Shown here piece by piece: positions 13,807 to 17,735 of a stretch of 17,735 bases of DNA (position 1 is the stretch's first letter; the number at the start of each line of letters is the position of its first letter). The DNA is from Firmicutes bacterium UBA5227. Lineage in GTDB: Bacteria; Bacillota; Clostridia; Tissierellales; Sedimentibacteraceae. The notes under the pieces were generated by a model. That model ran no database searches. It worked only from the letters and a program-made list of their open reading frames with translations, and was not told the origin of the DNA. A program made the position numbers and the translations under genes. Location of the stretch: contig DHUT01000058.1 of assembly GCA_002409285.1 (NCBI GenBank), positions 1 through 17,735 of the forward strand. The letters are read 5' to 3'.

Positions 13807-14391
13807 ATGGATGTAAATATTTTATTGTTCGACGACTTCGAAACACTTGATGTTTTCGGTCCTGTTGAAATTCTTGGGCGAATTGAAGAAAACTGTTTAC
13901 AGTTTTTATCAATTTCCGGAGGTATAGTCAAAAGCAGACAAGGAACGGAGGTTTTAACAAAACCTGTTGCGGATGCTGACCATAAGGGCATATTGTTGGT
14001 TCCGGGCGGGCAAGGCACAAGAGAGCTTGTCAGTGATACACTTTTTATTGAAAACATCAGGTGTATGGCGGCTGAATCTGCTTACTGTCTGTCTGTGTGT
14101 ACCGGTTCTGCTCTATTGGCTAAAACAGGTCTTTTGGACGGATTAAAGGCGACTTCAAATAAACGCGCCTTTGATTGGGTACAATCTGTAAATGAGAATG
14201 TGAACTGGATTTCAAGTGCAAGATGGGCTTCAGATGGAAAATTCTATACTTCATCAGGTGTGTCAGCGGGCATGGATATGTCTCTGGGATTCATTGCCGA
14301 CAGATTTGGAAAAGATATATCCCAAGAAATTGCAGATGCCATTGAATATATCTGGAATGATGATAAGAACAGTGATCCATTTGCAAGATAA
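13807..14391 (+). CDS. DJ-1/PfpI-family protein (ThiJ/isonitrile hydratase-like)
   Basis: A 194-aa single-domain protein of the DJ-1/PfpI superfamily. It has the N-terminal strand MDVNILLFDDFETLDVFGPVEIL, the loop LVPGGQGTREL (64-74) and the nucleophile elbow LSVCTGSALLAKTGLLDG (95-112) with C98. The downstream ATSNKRAFDWV and ARW...TSSGVSAGMDMSL blocks are typical of the isonitrile hydratase/ThiJ-like branch of transcription-linked amidotransferase-like proteins. It lacks the AraC DNA-binding domain often fused in this branch, so it is probably a standalone hydratase, glyoxalase-like or stress protein. AAGGAGAATGGC precedes the ATG; another ATG five bases earlier is out of frame. No operon partner is intact downstream. 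Confidence 0.87.
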   Translation: MDVNILLFDDFETLDVFGPVEILGRIEENCLQFLSISGGIVKSRQGTEVLTKPVADADHKGILLVPGGQGTRELVSDTLFIENIRCMAAESAYCLSVCTGSALLAKTGLLDGLKATSNKRAFDWVQSVNENVNWISSARWASDGKFYTSSGVSAGMDMSLGFIADRFGKDISQEIADAIEYIWNDDKNSDPFAR

Positions 14392-14456
14392 TAGTGTGCA
14401 GGTATTTATTGAAAAATGCACAATAGTGGGACATTATCAAACTTATTCCTGTAAAG

Positions 14457-14606
14457 ATGTTTTCATTTGATAACATCATAGGCATATTTTCTATAGATTT
14501 GCTTGGACGGATAGCGCAGCCTTATGAGGTTATCCCTGCTTTTGCAATTATATTAAGCATAGTGTTGTTGCCTGCTGTTTATTTAAGTTTTAAAAATGCA
14601 ATGTGA
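14457..14606 (+). pseudogene. C-terminal tail of a membrane protein, probably an ABC permease
   Basis: An open frame of 49 codons ends in a hydrophobic helix and a short basic tail (IPAFAIILSIVLLPAVYLSF, then KNAM). The pattern of a loop, a final transmembrane helix and a short polar end is usual for ABC-2-type permeases. No ribosome site precedes the first ATG, and a terminator follows directly, so it looks like the surviving end of an operon whose front was deleted. The 14392-14456 stretch holds nothing recognisable. Confidence 0.5.
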
Positions 14607-14612
14607 TTAAAA

Positions 14613-14651
14613 AGAATCGCCTGGTCTAACAGGGCGGTTCTAAATTTTTTT
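14613..14651 (+). terminator. Intrinsic terminator behind the permease tail
   Basis: AGAATCGCCTG (14613-14623) pairs with CAGGGCGGTTCT (14630-14641) with one bulged G and one G-U pair, followed by a run of seven T residues (14645-14651). It is correctly oriented for plus-strand transcription. Confidence 0.78.
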
Positions 14652-14710
14652 ATCTGGATACAAAAAAGATATATTTATATGTTATTATACTATTGGAGGT
14701 GGGCGGCAAT

Positions 14711-15407
14711 ATGGTGTTTAAACTTCTTTTAGTCGAGGATGATCCGGAAATCAGGGAAATAATCACAGATTATTTTGTGGAGAAAAGTGATGCATTGGCT
14801 CATGATTTGAAAACTCCTTTAAGTATTATTTCCGGCTATGCTCAGAATTTGCAGGAAGATGTTCATACCGAGAAAAGGGAACATTATGTAGGCAACATTC
14901 AGAAAAATGTGGAACGCATGGACAAAATTATACATCAGATGCTTGACATGAGTAAGTTAGAGTCAAATTCTTTTAAAATTGAACTTGTTGAGGTGTCTTT
15001 GAGTGAAATAAGCAGTAAAATTATTAATCGTTACAAAAGCATTTGTGATGAAAAATCTAACAGTTAGTCTTACGGGAGAAGCCGCTATAAAAGTGGATAA
15101 ACCTTTAATGGAGCGTGTTGTTGATAACTTTTTTATTAACGCTGTTGAAAATACATTAGAAGGTGGGAAAATAAGCATAGAAATATTTGAAAATACATTT
15201 GAAATATATAACAGCGGCATCCATATTCCGGAAGATATCATTAAAGACATCTGGCTTCCTTATAAAAGAGGAGATAAAGAGCGCAGCAACACAAAAGGCA
15301 CAGGCCTTGGGCTGTCAATTGTACGCTCAATTTTAGAATTGCACAAATTCTCATATGGTGTAAAAAATATAGAGGATGGTACAGTTTTTTGGTTTAAATG
15401 GACTTAG
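14711..15407 (+). pseudogene. Response regulator/histidine kinase deletion fusion with frameshift
   Basis: The gene begins as an OmpR-type response regulator, MVFKLLLVEDDPEIREIITD (the acidic pocket residues D10-D11 sit in VEDD), with the strong ribosome site GGAGGTG at 14695-14701. After about 26 residues it passes in frame into a histidine-kinase dimerisation domain, ALAHDLKTPLSIISGYAQNL, with phosphorylatable H31. A deletion has therefore joined the start of a response-regulator gene to the middle of the next kinase gene. At the A-run 15051-15055 one extra base shifts the frame and gives TAG at 15065-15067. The ATPase domain continues in the other frame: N-box NFFINAVENT, then GTGLGLSIVRSILELHK, ending at 15407. 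The receiver phosphorylation Asp, effector domain and kinase sensor region are missing, so signalling is very unlikely. Confidence 0.85.
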
Positions 15408-16474
15408 TAAAAATTGTCACAGAAAGATCGGGTGAAACTATAGACTGGTTCATAGAAAATGGTGCGGTATTCAATGAAGAGGTAACACAAGGTGTTGGCT
15501 CTATAGCATATAGAGCTCACTCGTCATCACCGGATGCTTCAGGTCTGGTAAACAAATTAATGAAAACAATTGAACAAAAAGCAGATGTTCGTTATAATAC
15601 GGCAGCAACCGAATTAATAGTTGAGAATGGTAAGGTAGTTGGAGCTAAAGCTGTACAAGGAGATGGAACCCCTTTAGAAATAAAGGCAAATAATGTAATT
15701 CTTTCTTGTGGTGGTTTTGCGGGAAATAAGGAATTAGTTAAAAAATATGCAGGTGAAAAAACTGAAAATATGGTATATGTAGGTTCTCCCGGAACAACAG
15801 GCGAAATGATAGAAGAAGCTGTTAATTTAGGAGCGGCTACAATAGACATGGAACAATTATTCAATGCACCGACTAATAGTATTGAAAATAAACAGCTTAT
15901 AACAGCAATGGTTTTATCTAACGGCGCTATTATGATAAATCAAGACGGAAAAAGATTCTGTAATGAAACAGGATCGCCGAATGATTACTTCAATGACATA
16001 TTAAATACAGGAGATGAATATGTATATGAAGTATTTGATAAGAATGTAGTAGAAAAAGTTTATAAACTTGAAGAAGTGTATATGAAACAAGGAATTGTAG
16101 AAGAAGCCGCAACAATTGAAGAGCTTGCTGAAAAAATGAATGTTCCGGCTGAAACATTGAAACAATCAATTGAAATATATAATGCATCGGTAAATGGAGC
16201 ATCGGATCCATTTGGAAGGGATATTTTCGGAGAACCGCTGCAAAAAGGGCCATTCTACTTTATTAAAGTAGCAACGGGTTATCTTTCAACAAATGGCGGA
16301 TTGAAAATTGATGAGTATGCAAGAGTACTAAAAGAAGACGGGACTATTATAGAAGGATTATATGCTGCCGGAGATGCGGTTGGCGGATATAGGCCATACG
16401 CGTATGTATGCGGAGACGCTAACATATTGGCTGCAGTTACGGGCAGAATAGCAGGAGAGAACGCAAGTAAATAA
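15398..16474 (+). pseudogene. Flavoprotein reductase (fumarate reductase/flavocytochrome c type), N-terminus missing
   Basis: The 358 residues match the second part of FAD-dependent fumarate/urocanate-reductase-like proteins. DLVKIVTERSGETIDWFIENG is the segment that normally lies about 100-150 residues into the FAD domain. ANNVILSCGGFAGNKEL, GDEYVYEVFDKN and the C-terminal FAD-binding block IEGLYAAGDAVGGY followed by AAVTGRIAGENAS are clear. The N-terminal GxGxxG dinucleotide-binding motif is absent, as is any FMN-binding or haem domain in front. The first ATG overlaps the end of the kinase remnant by 10 bases and has no ribosome site, so the junction near 15390-15400 is a deletion end point. 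Without the FAD-anchoring N-terminus the protein should be inactive, although the rest of the frame is undamaged, which suggests a recent event. A terminator follows. Confidence 0.85.
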
Positions 16475-16500
16475 TTGGCTACCCGGGTATGCATAGCTTT

Positions 16501-16541
16501 AAAAGGACCCCACTAAGTTTTTGCTTGTGAGGTCTTTTTTT
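16501..16541 (+). terminator. Intrinsic terminator after the flavoprotein gene
   Basis: GGACCCCACTAAG (about 16505-16517) pairs imperfectly with CTTGTGAGGTC (16524-16534), followed by seven T residues. It is correctly placed 26 bases after the stop codon. Confidence 0.75.
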
Positions 16542-16723
16542 ATTAATTTTATTAAATGTAGTAACCGGAGTTATACGCTTGTTTCATTCCGTTAAATGCG
16601 CTTCCGGCTTTAAAGAGGCATCACCGATCACAACAAGGCAGGGTGGACATATCAATTGATCCCGAGATGTACCGGAAATATCTATAATACGCGTTCAATC
16701 CGGCAGGGGGAAAATTTCAAAAT
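16542..16723. other. Intergenic stretch without a convincing gene
   Basis: No ribosome site plus start was found on either strand. On the minus strand a short frame reads CLVVIGDASLKPEAHLTE before a stop, faintly like a dinucleotide-binding strand of a flavin reductase, but it is too short to assign. With the flavoprotein remnant nearby it could be another decayed fragment. Confidence 0.4.
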
Positions 16724-17287
16724 TTATCGATCGGATTGTTCTGAAATCATATATTTCCTGAGATCTTGGGGCATATTTTTTACCATCATCCTGCTCATCT
16801 CTTCGGGTTTTTCTATCATGCCTCCGTTAATCCATTTTAAGGACATATTAACTGCGCCATAGGTGTTGAATTCTACGGTATAAAGTAATTCGCCGTCTAT
16901 TTCGGTATTGGTCGAATTAGCTTGAATCGCCTCAATATAGTAGTCGCGGGTATGCTTGACAAGATAATTTGAAAATGAGTTTTGAGAGCTATCTTTTGCA
17001 ATTTGCTGATAGAAGTTTTTATTGTCCAAAAAATGGCAGAAGATGAGGCATATTACCCTTCCCCAATCCCGGTGATGTTGAAAATCGTTAAATATTGTCC
17101 TGGTTTCGGTATAATATATCCAGCTTGCTAAATCATATTTGTCTTTGAAATGATTATAAAATGTCTGTCGTCCAATGCCGCTTTTTTCACATATTTTTAT
17201 CACAGTAACTTTATCAAATGGTGTGGTATTCAATAATTCCTTTAATGTATTAGCAAATTGATTTTTTATTGTATCAGATACTGACAT
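16724..17287 (-). CDS. TetR/AcrR-family regulator (DhaS-like C-terminal domain)
   Basis: A 187-aa protein. The N-terminal helix-turn-helix runs through TIKNQFANTLKELLNTTPFD, then VTVIKICEKSGIGRQTFYNHFKDKYDL (27-53), with the IGRQTFYNHF recognition-helix signature of TetR proteins. The C-terminal part, with WINGGMIEKPEEMSRMM near its end (about 152-168), is the TetR_C_8-like domain found in DhaS and related regulators. GGAGGATAAAAA precedes the ATG. The gene is divergent from an Old Yellow Enzyme-type reductase with a shared 191-base control region, so it probably represses that gene and itself. The inducing ligand is unknown; a substrate of the reductase is a reasonable guess. Confidence 0.9.
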   Translation of the reverse strand: MSVSDTIKNQFANTLKELLNTTPFDKVTVIKICEKSGIGRQTFYNHFKDKYDLASWIYYTETRTIFNDFQHHRDWGRVICLIFCHFLDNKNFYQQIAKDSSQNSFSNYLVKHTRDYYIEAIQANSTNTEIDGELLYTVEFNTYGAVNMSLKWINGGMIEKPEEMSRMMVKNMPQDLRKYMISEQSDR

Positions 17288-17377
17288 TTTTTATCCTCCA
17301 ATACATGTACAAAATATTTAGTTTGACCATTGTGCATACAAATTATTATGATTGTATATTCTAATTACCTTATTTCC

Positions 17378-17406
17378 ATTATATAATACAGACATGCAGA
17401 TTGCAA
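17378..17406 (-). promoter_or_regulatory. Promoter of the tetR-type gene
   Basis: On the minus strand TTGCAA (17401-17406), 17 bases, then a perfect TATAAT (17378-17383). The leader would be about 85 bases. Confidence 0.7.
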
Positions 17407-17409
17407 TCT
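17398..17409. promoter_or_regulatory. 12-bp palindrome over the tetR -35, candidate operator
   Basis: AGATTGCAATCT is a perfect palindrome overlapping the -35 box of the tetR-type gene and lying five bases before the -35 of the divergent reductase. A single bound regulator could cover both promoters. It is short, so chance remains possible. Confidence 0.45.
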
Positions 17410-17413
17410 CAAA

Positions 17414-17441
17414 TTGACAAAAAAATACCAAACTCTAAATA
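17414..17441 (+). promoter_or_regulatory. Possible promoter of the Old Yellow Enzyme-type gene
   Basis: A perfect TTGACA (17414-17419) is followed after 16 bases by a weak TAAATA (17436-17441). The poor -10 would suit a regulated promoter. Confidence 0.42.
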
Positions 17442-17478
17442 GGATATGCAAATTATAGATAGTGGAGGTTTATTTGTT

Positions 17479-17735
17479 ATGGAGAAAATTAATAAAGACT
17501 ACAAGAAGATGTTTGAGCCAGGGTATATCGGAAAAATGAAGTTAAGAAATCGAACAATTATGCCTGCTATGGGTACGGTAATGGCAAATGAAGACCAAAC
17601 CCTGAACCAGTATTTTCTGGATTATCATTGGGATCGAACGGAAGGTGAAGTAGGGCTAAATATTTTAGAGATAACATCTGTAGAAAAGAGGGGGCAAGGC
17701 CTTCCCAGTGTTCCGGGCATATGGCACGATAAATT
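17479..17735 (+). CDS. Old Yellow Enzyme-type NADH:flavin oxidoreductase, N-terminal part (runs off window)
   Basis: The first 85 codons of a family member related to 2-enoate reductase and 2,4-dienoyl-CoA reductase. MFEPGYIGKMKLRNRTIMPAMG is the standard start of the FMN-binding TIM barrel (first strand and loop). Then come YFLDYHWDRTEGEVGLNILE, where relatives have Y-x-x-RA-x-GGVGL, and ITSVEKRGQGLPSVPGIW, where substrate-side residues begin. Such enzymes reduce activated C=C bonds using FMN, often with a 4Fe-4S cluster and a second FAD domain. Those parts are outside the window, so length and integrity are unknown. GTGGAGG lies about 10 bases before the ATG. The divergent TetR-type gene is the likely regulator. 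Confidence 0.88.
   Translation, partial: MEKINKDYKKMFEPGYIGKMKLRNRTIMPAMGTVMANEDQTLNQYFLDYHWDRTEGEVGLNILEITSVEKRGQGLPSVPGIWHDK

Noticed and set aside
16656..16862. 68-aa plus-strand frame
   Set aside because: Mostly antisense to the tetR-type gene, no ribosome site.
1..17735. tRNA, rRNA, phage or known defence system
   Set aside because: No sequence with the needed conserved elements was found on either strand by eye.

Overview
The window looks like a chromosomal segment of an AT-rich, spore-forming anaerobic Firmicute, probably a clostridium. The reasons are strong AGGAGG-type ribosome sites, TTGACA/TATAAT-like promoters, a YtaF-type sporulation membrane protein, a Y-family polymerase paired with a YolD-like protein behind a Gram-positive LexA box, and flavin reductases of the fumarate-reductase and Old Yellow Enzyme types. 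I see no rRNA, tRNA, CRISPR array, phage module or recognisable transposase.

Layout, left to right. (1) 1-1100: a PanB-superfamily protein whose usual active-site residues are mostly replaced, a 31-codon ORF and a bidirectional terminator. (2) 1086-5167: a LuxR-type regulator (minus) divergent from a LexA-controlled polymerase/YolD operon, then a creatininase-family amidohydrolase with a strong terminator. (3) 5170-6916: a scrap zone holding an orphan C-terminal reading frame, the first half of a sensor protein, a 78-bp piece of luxR, the intact ytaF gene, a 72-bp piece of the polymerase gene and a damaged copy of the creatininase terminator. (4) 6904-10870: a marR-ABC-ABC exporter operon (minus) whose promoter is overlapped by a perfect palindrome. 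(5) 10870-13670: a decayed fragment of the SDR gene, a long hairpin, an AhpD-like protein divergent from an Lrp-type regulator, and an intact SDR dehydrogenase preceded by a 53-aa small ORF. (6) 13800-16545: an intact DJ-1/PfpI protein, then an ABC-permease tail, a response-regulator/histidine-kinase deletion fusion with a later frameshift, and a flavoprotein reductase that has lost its N-terminal part. (7) 16724-end: a TetR-type regulator divergent from an Old Yellow Enzyme-type reductase that runs off the window.

The most unusual property is that the window repeatedly echoes itself. Short, diverged copies (about 79-95% identity by eye) of its own intact genes lie in its intergenic regions. 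The luxR, polymerase and terminator echoes occur in the same order and orientation as their parents, which suggests an old tandem duplication reduced by deletions. One ABC gene now takes its last codons and stop from the copied terminator. Together with the RR/HK fusion and the truncated flavoprotein, this suggests a region shaped by many illegitimate deletions. I did not find a clearly new defence or biosynthetic system; the best candidates for new biology are the noncanonical PanB-like protein, the 53-aa small ORF and the self-echo pattern.
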